DNA of 64,000 bases, from the NCBI RefSeq assembly GCF_024704365.1, contig NZ_JAJDFY010000001.1:2523001-2587000 (forward strand), in the 5' to 3' direction. The notes below the pieces were generated by a model. That model saw only the letters and a program-made list of their open reading frames with translations, ran no database searches and was not told where the DNA came from. Both the position numbers and the translations under genes were made by a program. Position 1 is the stretch's first letter, and the number at the start of each line of letters is the position of its first letter. Below are positions 21,180-32,262 of this stretch, piece after piece. The stretch is from Thermomonas sp. S9. GTDB taxonomy: Bacteria > Pseudomonadota > Gammaproteobacteria > Xanthomonadales > Xanthomonadaceae.

Positions 21180-22080
21180 ATGCCCCAGACCCAAGACACC
21201 CTGCTGCGCTTCCTGCTGCCCGACGCCGGCGTGCGCGGCGTCGCCGTCCACCTGGACGCGGCCTGGCAGGCGATCGCCGGCCGCAGCCACTACCCTGAGG
21301 CGGCCGCCACCCCTGCTGGGCGAGGCCGCCGCCGCCGCCGCCCTGTTCACCGGCCATGCCAAGGTGGACGGGCGGCTGTCGGTGCAGCTGCGCAGCCCCG
21401 GCGCGATCGGCACCCTGTTCGCCGAATGCACCGCCAGCGGCGGCCTGCGCGGGATCGTGCGCCTGCGCGAAGACGCCGGCGCACCGCCGCAGGATCTGCG
21501 CGCGCTGGGCGAGGGCGCACTGCTGGCGATCACCATCGAGAACCCCGCGCTGGGCGATGCCGAACCGATGCGCTACCAGGGCCTGGTCAGCCTGCAGGCC
21601 AGCCGCCTGGATGCCGCATTCGAAGGCTATTTCCAGCAGTCCGAGCAGCTCCCCACGCGCCTACTGCTGGCCTGCGACGGCACCCGCGCGGCCGGGCTGC
21701 TGCTGCAGAAGCTGCCCGGCGCGGAGGGCGACGAGGACGGCTTCCGCCGCGCCAGCGCCCTGTTCGACACGCTCGGCCGCGAGGAGCTGCTGGCGCTGCC
21801 GCCGGCCGAGGTCGTACACCGCCTGTTCCACGAGGAAACCCCGCAGCTGCTGGGCGAGAAGCCGCTGGCATTCGCCTGCTCGTGCTCGCGCGAGCGGGTG
21901 GAGGCGATGCTGGTCTCGCTGGGCAGCGAGGAGGCCGACGCCGCGGTCGCCGCCGGCGACGGCGAGGCCCGGGTCACCTGCGAGTTCTGCGGCCAGGACT
22001 ACCGCTTCGATGCCGCGCAGATGGCGACCCTGTTCGCCCAGGCCGCAGCCGCCCACCCCAGCCCCGCGGCCCTGCAATAA
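21180..22080 (+). pseudogene. hslO: Redox-regulated chaperone Hsp33 (one frame break)
   Basis: ATG at 21180 opens the Hsp33 N-terminus ([18 protein letters not shown]). The body has GHAKVDGRLSVQL, then YQGLVSLQA, EGYFQQSEQLPTRLLLA and GLLLQKLPG. The C-terminal zinc centre is CSC then CEFCGQDY, the CxC/CxxC switch that senses peroxide and unfolding. Hsp33 holds unfolding cytoplasmic proteins under oxidative stress. The frame breaks at about 21310: ACCCC should be ACCC to read A-T-L-L-G-E. This is a homopolymer indel, and everything else is intact at the normal length of about 300 residues. Confidence 0.9.
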
Positions 22081-22227
22081 GCCTGCGCCGGCCGCACCGC
22101 GGCGCGGATGTGACGGCGCGCACGGGGCGGCGTCCGGCCAGTTGTTAAAGAAACATAAACACGCTAACCTGCTTCCCTGCCCCTTTGCGGGAACTTTGCC
22201 GTCCGCGGTCAGTCCATCTTCTACGCC

Positions 22228-23094
22228 ATGCCGTCGCGCCTTACGCCCATCGCCGCCGCCGTGCTCGCCCTGGCCTTCGCCAGCGGCGCGGCGCACGCGC
22301 AGGCGAAGCAGGACAAGCGCAGCGATACCCGCATGGTGCCGGTGCTGAACAAGGCCAACGGCAAGCTGGAGGCGGTGCTGATGCTGGAGCCGGCCGCGGG
22401 GGCCAACGGCAACCGCTGGCGGTTCGGCAACACCTCGCTGGAGGCCACGTTCGGCCTGCAGTCCGGCAATTCGCTGGCGCTGCTGTGCGACCGCCGCGGC
22501 GGCATGGCGCCGGCGATCGGCCAGCTCGCCAGCAACTGCGTGCTCGCCTCGCTGGAAGGCGACGGCAAGAACAACGGCATCAGCCGCCATGCCAGCGCCG
22601 GCCTCAACCTCGTGCGCCCCGGCGCCAAGGCCGGCCTGAGCGTGGGCAGCGGCCACGACACCCTGCCCGCCTGGCTGAGCCCGGGCACCCTGGGCGGGGC
22701 GCGCTATACCCAGAACGACGTCTCCCTGTTCGCCGAGAAGTCCCTCGGCGGCGAAGGCTTCGTCAGCGTCGGCGGCACCGTGGCGCGCGCGCGCCTGATC
22801 CCGGCGGCGGACGTGCCGCAGCTGGCCGACCAATGGAACACCCGCAGCCTGAGCATCGGCGGCGGCTACGGCAACTTCGGCGCCAGCATCATCGGCCGGA
22901 TCGTGAACGTGCCCGGCGAGAGCGAGGTGTGGAAAGGCGTGGGCCTCGGCCTGACCTGGCGCACCCCGTGGAACGGCCAGCTCAGCGTGGGCGCGGACAA
23001 CGTGATCACCCGCGGCAAGAACCCATTCGCCTCGAAGAACGGCGAAAGCGACGAAGGCACCGTGCCTTACGTGCGCTACCAGCAGGACCTCTGA
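22228..23094 (+). CDS. Exported protein, probable outer-membrane beta-barrel, function unknown
   Basis: I do not recognise a named family. The 288-residue protein has a clear signal peptide (LTPIAAAVLALAFASGAAHA, cleavage near AHAQA). The mature part is rich in Gly/Ser and alternating hydrophobic strands (RWRFGNTSLEATFGLQ, LSIGGGYGNFGASIIG, VGLGLTWRTPW, LSVGADNVITRG). It ends with alternating residues (YVRYQQDL). This pattern suggests a beta-barrel outer-membrane protein, though the last residue is Leu rather than the usual Phe. It is transcribed alone and ends just before a strong terminator hairpin shared with the convergent DUF4097 gene. Confidence 0.8.
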   Translation: MPSRLTPIAAAVLALAFASGAAHAQAKQDKRSDTRMVPVLNKANGKLEAVLMLEPAAGANGNRWRFGNTSLEATFGLQSGNSLALLCDRRGGMAPAIGQLASNCVLASLEGDGKNNGISRHASAGLNLVRPGAKAGLSVGSGHDTLPAWLSPGTLGGARYTQNDVSLFAEKSLGGEGFVSVGGTVARARLIPAADVPQLADQWNTRSLSIGGGYGNFGASIIGRIVNVPGESEVWKGVGLGLTWRTPWNGQLSVGADNVITRGKNPFASKNGESDEGTVPYVRYQQDL

Positions 23095-23137
23095 TCCCGA
23101 CGCGCCAGATACAGACGCGTACAGTGCCCCACTGCAG

Positions 23138-23167
23138 AAAGCCGCATCACAACAAGATGCGGCTTTT
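23138..23167. terminator. Bidirectional rho-independent terminator
   Basis: AAAGCCGCATC (23138-23148) pairs with GATGCGGCTTT (23156-23166) around a seven-base loop. An A-rich arm on one side and a T-run on the other make it work in both directions, ending the exported-protein gene and the convergent DUF4097 gene. Confidence 0.9.
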
Positions 23168-23173
23168 GTGCTT

Positions 23174-24064
23174 TCAGGGCAGGAAGGCCAGACTGGCGTC
23201 GCCGGAGAAGGTCTGCATGCGCACCTCGCCCTTGCCGGCGCCGTAGCGGGCGCGCAGGCTGGAGCCGGGCCCGAAGCCCTCCTTCTTCGGCACCGCGCCC
23301 GGGGCGCTGAGCTTGCCGCTGAAGGTTTCCGCGGACAGGTTCGCGGAGAGCGTCGCCGGCAGCTGCAGGCGCAGCTCGCCGCTGACCGATTCCAGTCGGA
23401 TCTCGCCATCCTCGGCCAGTGCCGCCTTCAGCTGCATGTCGCCGGACACGCTGCTGGCGGACAGCCGCCGCAGGCGCTCGCCGAGGGTGTCCAGGCGGAT
23501 GTCGCCGGACACGCTTTCCAGCGAGACCTCGCCGTTCAGGCGCCCCTGCAGGACGAGGTCGCCACTGACGGTCTCGACCTTGAGCTGCGGCGTGTTCATC
23601 GCCAGCTGCACGTCGCCGCTGACCGCGCTGATCCGCGCGCGCTGGGGGGCGCCGTTGGCGCTGATGTCGCCGCTCACCGCCTGCAGCGACAGCTCGCGCG
23701 GGGCCACGCCGCTGACGCGGATGTCGGCGCTGACCGTGTTCACTTCGAGGTCGGCCAGCCGCGGCACCTGCAGCACCAGCTGGCTGGGCTCCGGGTTCTT
23801 GCTGCGCGGCGGGTACTGGATCTTGATCCGCAGCACCCGCGCATCGCCTTCCACCGAGAGCTTGTCCACGCCGGTGCCGAGGGTGCCGGACAGCTTCACC
23901 TCCGGGCGGTCCCAAGCGATCACTTCCACCCGGCCGCGGGCGTTTTCCACTTCCACCCGCCCGCGCGGGTCCAGCGGGCGGGTCTGGTCGATCGGGGTGC
24001 CGGCCAGCGCCGGCAGGCTGGTGGCCAGCAGGGCCAGCGACAGGAAGGGGGCGAACAGGCGCAT
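23174..24064 (-). CDS. Exported DUF4097-type beta-helix repeat protein
   Basis: The protein starts at ATG 24064 with a signal peptide (FAPFLSLALLATSLPALAG). The mature part is a run of short repeats with the pattern 'V/SVSGDIxL': LEVNTVSADIRVSG, LQAVSGDISANG, ISAVSGDVQLAM, VETVSGDLVLQG, LESVSGDIRLD, ASSVSGDMQLK, LESVSGELRL. This is the adhesin-like DUF4097 fold, seen in envelope-stress operons. It is the third gene after an ECF sigma factor and an anti-sigma-like protein, so its expression is probably tied to that sigma factor. The ligand is unknown. Confidence 0.88.
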   Translation of the reverse strand: MRLFAPFLSLALLATSLPALAGTPIDQTRPLDPRGRVEVENARGRVEVIAWDRPEVKLSGTLGTGVDKLSVEGDARVLRIKIQYPPRSKNPEPSQLVLQVPRLADLEVNTVSADIRVSGVAPRELSLQAVSGDISANGAPQRARISAVSGDVQLAMNTPQLKVETVSGDLVLQGRLNGEVSLESVSGDIRLDTLGERLRRLSASSVSGDMQLKAALAEDGEIRLESVSGELRLQLPATLSANLSAETFSGKLSAPGAVPKKEGFGPGSSLRARYGAGKGEVRMQTFSGDASLAFLP

Positions 24065-24075
24065 GGTCGGTGTCC

Positions 24076-24639
24076 TCAGGCGTAAAGGGCGCGCCGCGCC
24101 AGGGCGATGCGGCGGGCGTAGGTCTGGCGCAGGCGTTCCAGCAGCAGGCGCGAATCCGGCTGCGCGCGCAGCGCCTGGCGGATCTGCTCGGCGCTGCGGT
24201 CGAGCGCCTGCATGCCCGGCTGCCAGCTGGCCGGGACCTGGCGCAGGCCGATCTCCGCGAGCGCGGCTTCGTAATGCCGGGTGAGCAATGCTGCCTCCGG
24301 TGGCAGCGTCGCGTGCGTGTCGGCGGCCACAGTGGCGGTCGACGCGGCGGCCGACGCGGCCTGCGTCGCCGATGGCGGCGAACCTGGCCCGACCGGCGCG
24401 CCCGGGCGCAGCTGCCAGGCCAGGCCGAGTGCCAGCGCCAGCGAAGCGGCCAGCGCCAGCGGCCACTGCCAGCCGCGCCGGTGCGGCGGCAGGCGGGTGG
24501 GTGGCGGCGTGGCAGCCGCCTGCGCCGGCAGGCGCGCGGCGATTTCCGGCCACAGGTCGCGCCCGGGCTCGATCTCCCGGCGCAGGCCGCGCAGGGCCAG
24601 GCGCAGGGCGGTGTCGTCGGTATCGTGCGGGTTGCTCAT
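24076..24639 (-). CDS. Putative anti-sigma factor, single-pass membrane protein
   Basis: The 187-residue protein starts at ATG 24639, overlapping the ECF sigma stop by four bases (ATGA). It has a short cytoplasmic head (ALRGLRREIEPGRDLWPEIAARL), the region expected to hold the sigma factor. One membrane helix follows (WPLALAASLALALGLAWQL), then a Ser/Ala-rich linker and a helical periplasmic tail ending in LRQTYARRIALARRALYA. There is no zinc-binding anti-sigma motif. Position and topology support the anti-sigma role, which is an inference. The DUF4097 gene follows 11 bp later. Confidence 0.75.
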   Translation of the reverse strand: MSNPHDTDDTALRLALRGLRREIEPGRDLWPEIAARLPAQAAATPPPTRLPPHRRGWQWPLALAASLALALGLAWQLRPGAPVGPGSPPSATQAASAAASTATVAADTHATLPPEAALLTRHYEAALAEIGLRQVPASWQPGMQALDRSAEQIRQALRAQPDSRLLLERLRQTYARRIALARRALYA

Positions 24640-25217
24640 GTGCAATCTCCGATGCGCGCGCGCAACAGGCCGCGGGCGCGGTGCAACTGGGCCTTGGAGC
24701 TGCCCACCGCCATGCCGAGCTCGGCGGCGATCTCCTCGTGCTTCCATCCTTCCACGTCGTGCAGCACCAGCACCGCGCGGGCGCGCGGCGGCAGGCTGGC
24801 GACCGCACGGTCGAGGTCGCGCCCGAGCTGGGCGCGGCTGGCGGTGTCGGGCGTGGCCACCGCGTCCAGCGCCGCGTCGTCCTCGTGCCAGGGCCGGTTG
24901 CGGCGGCTGCGCAGCTCCATCAGCGCGGTGTTCACCGCCAGCCGGTGCAGCCAGGTGGACAGGGCGCTGTCGAAGCGGAACGTGGGCAGGGCCTGCCAGG
25001 CGCGCACGAAGGCTTCCTGGGTGAGATCCTCGGCGCGCGCGCCGGCCTGCCCGACCAGCCGCACGATCACCCCGTGCAGGCGCCGGTGGTGGCGGCGGTA
25101 GAGCTGCTCGAACGCGGCCACGTCGGCCTGCGCGGCGCGACGGGCGAGATCGGCGTCGTCATCCTCCAGCGGAGCTGGCGGCAGGGCCTGCGGCATCGGC
25201 ATGGTGGACATCAGCAT
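24636..25217 (-). CDS. ECF RNA polymerase sigma factor
   Basis: Sigma region 2 reads FEQLYRRHHRRLHGVIVRLVG and DLTQEAFVRAWQALPTFR. Region 4 reads SLPPRARAVLVLHDVEGW, then HEEIAAELGMAVGSSKAQLH as a helix-turn-helix. About 190 residues is normal for group 4 sigma factors. The start is uncertain: ATG codons at 25217, 25211 and 25202 are in frame and none has a strong ribosome binding site. It heads a sigma / anti-sigma / DUF4097 operon, so the set probably senses an envelope signal and controls its own expression. Confidence 0.9.
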   Translation of the reverse strand: MLMSTMPMPQALPPAPLEDDDADLARRAAQADVAAFEQLYRRHHRRLHGVIVRLVGQAGARAEDLTQEAFVRAWQALPTFRFDSALSTWLHRLAVNTALMELRSRRNRPWHEDDAALDAVATPDTASRAQLGRDLDRAVASLPPRARAVLVLHDVEGWKHEEIAAELGMAVGSSKAQLHRARGLLRARIGDCT

Positions 25218-25249
25218 AGCCACTGGGATGCCGCGCCGGCGCAAAAGGT

Positions 25250-25410
25250 TTAGGGACGGTCTGAACAACGCCATCCAGGCGTTGTCAGCCCACGCCGAGT
25301 CCGGCACAGGTCCGGACTCGGCTCACACGCATCCATCACTTACGTGATGGATGCGTGGCCGGCCATCCATGGCCGGCAGGAACCTCTGAGTTGTTCAGAG
25401 GTTCCTTAGA
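25250..25410. repeat. MITE-like hairpin mosaic between the sigma operon and aceE
   Basis: The element has imperfect terminal inverted repeats: TTAGGGACGGTCTGAACAAC on the left and, reversed, TAAGGAACCTCTGAACAAC on the right. Inside is a string of hairpins: ACAACGCC/GGCGTTGT, an 11-bp stem GCCGAGTCCGG/CCGGACTCGGC, a 12-bp stem CGCATCCATCAC/GTGATGGATGCG, GCCGGCCATCCATGGCCGGC, and AGGAACCTCTGA/TTCAGAGGTTCCT at the right end. There is no coding capacity. It resembles a non-autonomous transposable or REP-type element. Confidence 0.6.
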
Positions 25411-25415
25411 CCGCT

Positions 25416-25438
25416 CCGGCCGGGAACGTCCCGGCCGG
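25416..25438 (-). terminator. Hairpin terminator downstream of aceE
   Basis: CCGGCCGGGA (25416-25425) pairs perfectly with TCCCGGCCGG (25429-25438) around a three-base loop. It lies 23 bp past the aceE stop, and AT-rich sequence follows on the aceE transcript. Confidence 0.6.
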
Positions 25439-25461
25439 GCGGTGGTCTGCGGCGGGCCGGC

Positions 25462-28152
25462 TCAGGCCAGCAGCGGGTTGGGCTTGTCCGCGTCCAGCTT
25501 GTACAGCTTGAGCGCGCGCGCCACGTCCTTGGCGGTCAGCTTGCCCTCGGCGGCCAGGGCCGCGACCGCGGCGTGGGCGACGTGGAAGCGGTCCACCTCG
25601 AAGTGCCGGCGCAGGTTCTCGCGGGTGTCGCTGCGGCCGTAGCCGTCGGTGCCCAGCACCGTATAGCGCATCGGCACGTACTCGCGGATCTGGTTGGCGA
25701 ACGCGCGCACGTAGTCGGTGGCGGCGATCGCCGGGCCCTGGCGGCCTTCCAGCTGCTGGGTGACCCACGGCTTGCGCGGCGCCTTGGCCTCGGGATGGAA
25801 GCGGTTCCAGCGTTCGGCATCGATGCCGTCGCGCGCCAGCTCGGTGAAGCTGGGGCAGGACCAGATGTCGGCCTTGATGCCGAAGTCGGCGTCCAGCAGC
25901 GCGGCGGCGGCGATCACCTCGCGCAGGATGGTGCCGCTGCCGAGCAACTGCACGCGCAGCTCGCCCTTCTTCGGCTTGCCGGCGTCCTGCAGCAGGTACA
26001 TGCCCTTGATGATCCCCTCCTCGCTGCCGGCCGGCATCTCGGGATGGGTGTAGTTCTCGTTCATCAGGGTCAGGTACCAGTACTCGTCGTGCTGTTCGGC
26101 CAGCATCCGCTGCATGCCGTGCTGCACCAGCACCACCACCTCGTAGGCGAAGGTCGGGTCGTAGCTGCGCACATTCGGGATCAGCGCGCTCTGCACGTGG
26201 GAATGCCCGTCCTCGTGCTGCAGGCCCTCGCCGTTCAGGGTGGTGCGGCCGGCGGTGCCGCCGAGCAGGAAGCCGCGCGCGCGCATGTCGCCGGCCTGCC
26301 AGGCGAAGTCGCCGATGCGCTGGAAGCCGAACATCGAGTAGTAGATGTAGAACGGCAGCATCTGCAGGTCGCTGGTGCTGTAGGCGGTGGCCAGCGCCAT
26401 CCAGCTGGCGAACGCGCCGGCCTCGGTGATGCCTTCCTCCAGCACCTGCCCGGCCGCGTCCTCGCGGTAGAACATCAGCTGGTCGGCGTCCACCGGCTTG
26501 TACTTCTGGCCCTGCGGGGCGTAGATGCCGAGCTGGCGGAACAGGCCCTCCATGCCGAAGGTGCGCGCCTCGTCGGCCACGATCGGCACGCAGCGCGGGC
26601 CCACCTGCTTGTCGCGCAGGATGATGTTGAACATCTGCACGAACGCCATCGTGGTGCTGATCTCGCGCTCGCCGGTGGACTTCAGCAGGCGCTCGAAGGT
26701 GGCCAGCGGCGGCACTTCCAGCGGCTTGCTGGCCTTGCGCCGGCGCTGCGGCAGGTGGCCGCCGAGCGCGGCGCGGCGCTCGCGCATGTACTCCATCTCG
26801 GGCGACTTCGCGTCCGGGCGGTAGAACGGGATCGCGCCGTCCTTCAGCTGGGCGTCGCTGATCGGCAGCTGGAAGCGGTCGCGGAACGCGCGCACCGCAT
26901 CGTCGTCCAGCTTCTTGGTCTGGTGGGTGGGGTTCAGCGCCTCGCCGGCCGCGCCCATGCCGTAGCCCTTGACCGTCTTCGCCAGCACCACGGTGGGCAT
27001 ACCCTTCGTGTTCACCGCGGCGTGGTAGGCGGCATACACCTTGTGCGGGTCGTGGCCGCCGCGGTTCAGGCGCCAGATGTCCTCGTCGCTCATGTTGGCG
27101 ACCATCGCCAGCGTCTCCGGCGACTTGCCGAAGAAATGCTCGCGGGTATAGGCGCCACCGAAGGCCTTGCAGTTCTGGTACTCGCCGTCCACGGTCTCCA
27201 TCATGATCCGGCGCAGCGCGCCGCTGGTGTCCTTGGCCAGCAGCGGGTCCCAGTAGCTGCCCCAGATGGTCTTGATGACGTTCCAGCCGGCACCGCGGAA
27301 CTGGCCTTCCAGCTCCTGGATGATCTTGCCGTTGCCGCGCACCGGGCCGTCCAGCCGCTGCAGGTTGCAGTTGATGACGAACACCAGGTTGTCCAGGCCC
27401 TCGCGGCCGGCCACGCCGATCGCGCCCAGCGATTCGGGCTCGTCGGTCTCGCCGTCGCCGAGGAAGCACCAGACCTTGCGGTCGGTCTTGGGCATCAGGC
27501 CGCGCGCCTCCAGGTACTTCCAGCTGCGCGCCTGGTAGATCGCCGCCAGCGGGCCCAGGCCCATGCTGACGGTGGGGGTCTGCCAGAAGTCGGGCATCAG
27601 CCACGGGTGCGGGTAGCTGGAGATGCCGCGGCCATCGACCTCCATGCGGAAGTGGTCGAGCTGGGATTCGTCGATGCGGCCCTCGAGGAAGGCGCGGGCG
27701 TAGATGCCCGGCGCGCTGTGGCCCTGGATGTAGAGCAGGTCGCCCGGGTGGCCGTCGGACGGGGCGCGCCAGAAGTGGTTGAACCCGACGTCGTACAGGG
27801 TGGCGGAACTGGCGAAGCTGGCGATGTGGCCGCCCAGCGAGCCGGGCTTGCGGTTGGCGCGCACCACCATCGCCATCGCGTTCCAGCGGATGATCGAGCG
27901 GATCCGCCACTCCATGTGCGCATCGCCCGGCATCGGCGGCTCCAGGTGGGCCGGGATGGTGTTGACGTATTCGGTGGTGGGCGAGAACGGCAGGTGGGCG
28001 CCGGCGCGGCGGGTCAGCTCGACCATGCCTTCCAGCAGCTGGTGCGCGCGCTGCGGGCCGTCATGGTCGATCACCGCCTTCAGCGATTCGATCCACTCGC
28101 GCGACTCCTGCGGATCGGGGTCGTTCTGCAGCATCTCGTTGAGCCAGTTCAT
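25462..28152 (-). CDS. aceE: Pyruvate dehydrogenase E1 component, homodimeric type
   Basis: This is a single-chain E1 of 896 residues from the ATG at 28152 (MNWLNEMLQNDPDPQESREW). The thiamine-diphosphate motif is GDGETDEPESLGAI through NLVFVINCNLQRLDGPV. Other marks are GHSAPGIYARAFLEGRI, GFNHFWRAPSDG, FGMEGLFRQLGIYAP and LGTDGYGRSDTR. It decarboxylates pyruvate and passes the acetyl group to the E2 lipoyl domain, in the cytoplasm. Length and motifs fit the gammaproteobacterial AceE class. E2 and E3 genes are not in the window. The 250 bp upstream, before maeB ends, holds no gene; TAGACT there could be a -10 box. Confidence 0.97.
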   Translation of the reverse strand: MNWLNEMLQNDPDPQESREWIESLKAVIDHDGPQRAHQLLEGMVELTRRAGAHLPFSPTTEYVNTIPAHLEPPMPGDAHMEWRIRSIIRWNAMAMVVRANRKPGSLGGHIASFASSATLYDVGFNHFWRAPSDGHPGDLLYIQGHSAPGIYARAFLEGRIDESQLDHFRMEVDGRGISSYPHPWLMPDFWQTPTVSMGLGPLAAIYQARSWKYLEARGLMPKTDRKVWCFLGDGETDEPESLGAIGVAGREGLDNLVFVINCNLQRLDGPVRGNGKIIQELEGQFRGAGWNVIKTIWGSYWDPLLAKDTSGALRRIMMETVDGEYQNCKAFGGAYTREHFFGKSPETLAMVANMSDEDIWRLNRGGHDPHKVYAAYHAAVNTKGMPTVVLAKTVKGYGMGAAGEALNPTHQTKKLDDDAVRAFRDRFQLPISDAQLKDGAIPFYRPDAKSPEMEYMRERRAALGGHLPQRRRKASKPLEVPPLATFERLLKSTGEREISTTMAFVQMFNIILRDKQVGPRCVPIVADEARTFGMEGLFRQLGIYAPQGQKYKPVDADQLMFYREDAAGQVLEEGITEAGAFASWMALATAYSTSDLQMLPFYIYYSMFGFQRIGDFAWQAGDMRARGFLLGGTAGRTTLNGEGLQHEDGHSHVQSALIPNVRSYDPTFAYEVVVLVQHGMQRMLAEQHDEYWYLTLMNENYTHPEMPAGSEEGIIKGMYLLQDAGKPKKGELRVQLLGSGTILREVIAAAALLDADFGIKADIWSCPSFTELARDGIDAERWNRFHPEAKAPRKPWVTQQLEGRQGPAIAATDYVRAFANQIREYVPMRYTVLGTDGYGRSDTRENLRRHFEVDRFHVAHAAVAALAAEGKLTAKDVARALKLYKLDADKPNPLLA

Positions 28153-28402
28153 CGCGCGCGTCCTCGCCGGAAACCTAAGTCGAGGGCGCAGTCTAACAAG
28201 CCCGGCGCGGCGGAAGTTGCTGCATCGCAGCTCAAACCATGTTTTATCCGGGTTTTTCAAAATCGGCACGGATGCCACCTGCGAACACACGCGCCCGGCC
28301 CGCGGGCAGGCCGGAGCGGGCGCAGGGAACAGGCGTGGCCCGGACGGCACCGACACCGGGTGCCACCCACAGGGGCGGGATACCGCGCAGACCGGCGCAG
28401 CC

Positions 28403-30703
<2,301 letters not shown>

Positions 30704-30747
30704 CGAAGCGTGTTCCCTGCTTGCGGTTGCGTGGCGGCAATTGGGGG

Positions 30748-32130
30748 ATGATACCGGCTTCCCTCCGCCCGGTTCCCCGCGTGCCGCCCGCCTCCGCGCC
30801 TTCCTCCACGCCTTCGCGCCTGCCCCTGCCCGCGGCATGGCCGCTGCTGCTGGCGATCGCGGTGCTGCTGCTGTCGTGGCCGCTGCTGCGCAATCCCGGC
30901 TATTTCAGCCATGACGAGCTGCAGTGGGCGGTATTCGCCACCGACGGCAGCGCCGCGCCCTGGCGCGACACCCACGCCTTCCAGTACCGCCCGCTGGCGT
31001 TTTCGACGTGGATGGCGCTGTCGCGCGCGCTGTTCGCCACCCCGATGCAGTTCCACCTGGTGCTGGCGGCCTGGGGCGCGGCCAACGCGGTGCTGCTGGC
31101 GCTGCTCGGGCGCGGCTTCGGGCTGCGCCGCTGGCCGGCCGCGCTGGCCGCGCTGGGCTTCGCGCTCGGCCCGTTCGCCGCCTACGTGCACGGCTGGGTC
31201 GGCTGCATCGCCGACCTGCTGTGGCTGTCCTGCGCCCTGCTGCTGGGGCTGGCGGTGCAGCGCGCGCGCCATCCGTGGCAGGCGGCACTGGCCGCCGCCG
31301 TGCTGACCGCCGCGGCCCTGCTGGCGAAGGAGGCGGCGCTGGCGATCCCGCCGCTGCTGTGGCTGGGCGGGTGGTGGCAGGGGCGGCCGCGGGCATGGCG
31401 GGCGGCGTGGCTCGCCGCCGCAGCGGTGGCGGCGGCCTGGCTGGCCTGGCGCTGGGATGCGCTGCTGCACGCCCCGCAGGCCGGCGCGCCCTACGCGCTC
31501 TCGGCCTGGCATGTGCCGCGCCGCTGGCTGGAGTACCAGCTGTTCCCGCCGCTGCTGCCCACCTTCGAAATCGGCAACAGCCTGCGCCGGCTGCCGCTGG
31601 CGCTCGCCGCCGCGCTGGTCTGGCTGGGCGTGCTGGCGGCGCTGTGGCGCGCCGGCCGGCGTTGGCCAGCGCTGTGGCTGCTCGGCGGGCTGGCCACCCT
31701 GCTGCCGGTGCTGCCGCTGGCCACCAGCGCCAACCAGTACGGCTACGGCTATTCGGCGCTGGCCGCGCTGGTGCTGGCCGGCGCGTGGCCGCGCACGTCG
31801 CGCGCCGGACGTGCGGCGATCGCGCTGCTGGCGGTGCTGGCGGCACTGCACGGGGCGCTGGTGATGCGCCAGATCCGGCAGGTGGGCCGCATCCAGGCCG
31901 TGTTCTCGCCGGCACTGGCCGCCGCCGTGGCCGCCCGCGGCGACGGCCCGCCGCTGCGGCTGCGCCCTGCCCCCGATGCGCCGGACTGGGTATTCCGCCG
32001 GCTCACCCACGAAATCCCGCGCTATGCGTGCGTGGCGATCGGCGAGCGCGTGCAACTGGTGGGCCTGGATGCCCCGGCCGAGTTCGAGATCACTCCCGAC
32101 GGCCGGTTGCATCGGCTGGGCGGAGATTGA
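30748..32130 (+). CDS. Polytopic membrane protein, GT-C (PMT/ArnT-like) glycosyltransferase candidate
   Basis: ATG at 30748 follows GGGGG. The 460-residue protein has about ten hydrophobic helices, starting at WPLLLAIAVLLLSWPLL. The first loop reads RNPGYFSHDELQWAVF, with an acidic HDE pair in the place where GT-C enzymes have their catalytic Asp. Further helices include AALGFALGPFAAYVHGWVG and LGGLATLLPVLPLATSANQ, and a soluble C-terminal tail follows. This suggests transfer of a sugar from a polyprenyl carrier in the inner membrane, but no family is certain. An uncharacterised membrane protein is the safe reading. Ala/Leu-rich, single gene, followed by a transposase remnant. Confidence 0.7.
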   Translation: MIPASLRPVPRVPPASAPSSTPSRLPLPAAWPLLLAIAVLLLSWPLLRNPGYFSHDELQWAVFATDGSAAPWRDTHAFQYRPLAFSTWMALSRALFATPMQFHLVLAAWGAANAVLLALLGRGFGLRRWPAALAALGFALGPFAAYVHGWVGCIADLLWLSCALLLGLAVQRARHPWQAALAAAVLTAAALLAKEAALAIPPLLWLGGWWQGRPRAWRAAWLAAAAVAAAWLAWRWDALLHAPQAGAPYALSAWHVPRRWLEYQLFPPLLPTFEIGNSLRRLPLALAAALVWLGVLAALWRAGRRWPALWLLGGLATLLPVLPLATSANQYGYGYSALAALVLAGAWPRTSRAGRAAIALLAVLAALHGALVMRQIRQVGRIQAVFSPALAAAVAARGDGPPLRLRPAPDAPDWVFRRLTHEIPRYACVAIGERVQLVGLDAPAEFEITPDGRLHRLGGD

Positions 32131-32262
32131 GTGAAATGCGGGCCTTGTGCGTTATGGGCGATCAGGAAGTGAACCTGAAAATTCATATCGCCGCCTCCTG
32201 GCGATGGCGGTACGTTCGTGGTTCCTACCCTACGAGCGTGCGCCACGCACCAGGAGACGACC
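32131..32262 (+). other. Non-coding flank of the IS110-type element (candidate bridge-RNA region)
   Basis: This stretch lies between the membrane-protein stop and the transposase start. It has several short self-complementary blocks (CGCCGCC/GGCGG; GTGCG/CGCAC) and ends in AGGAGACGACC before the ATG. IS110-family elements encode a guide (bridge) RNA in a non-coding end, often this one. The left boundary of the element is not defined, and the RNA is inferred from family knowledge only. Confidence 0.35.
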
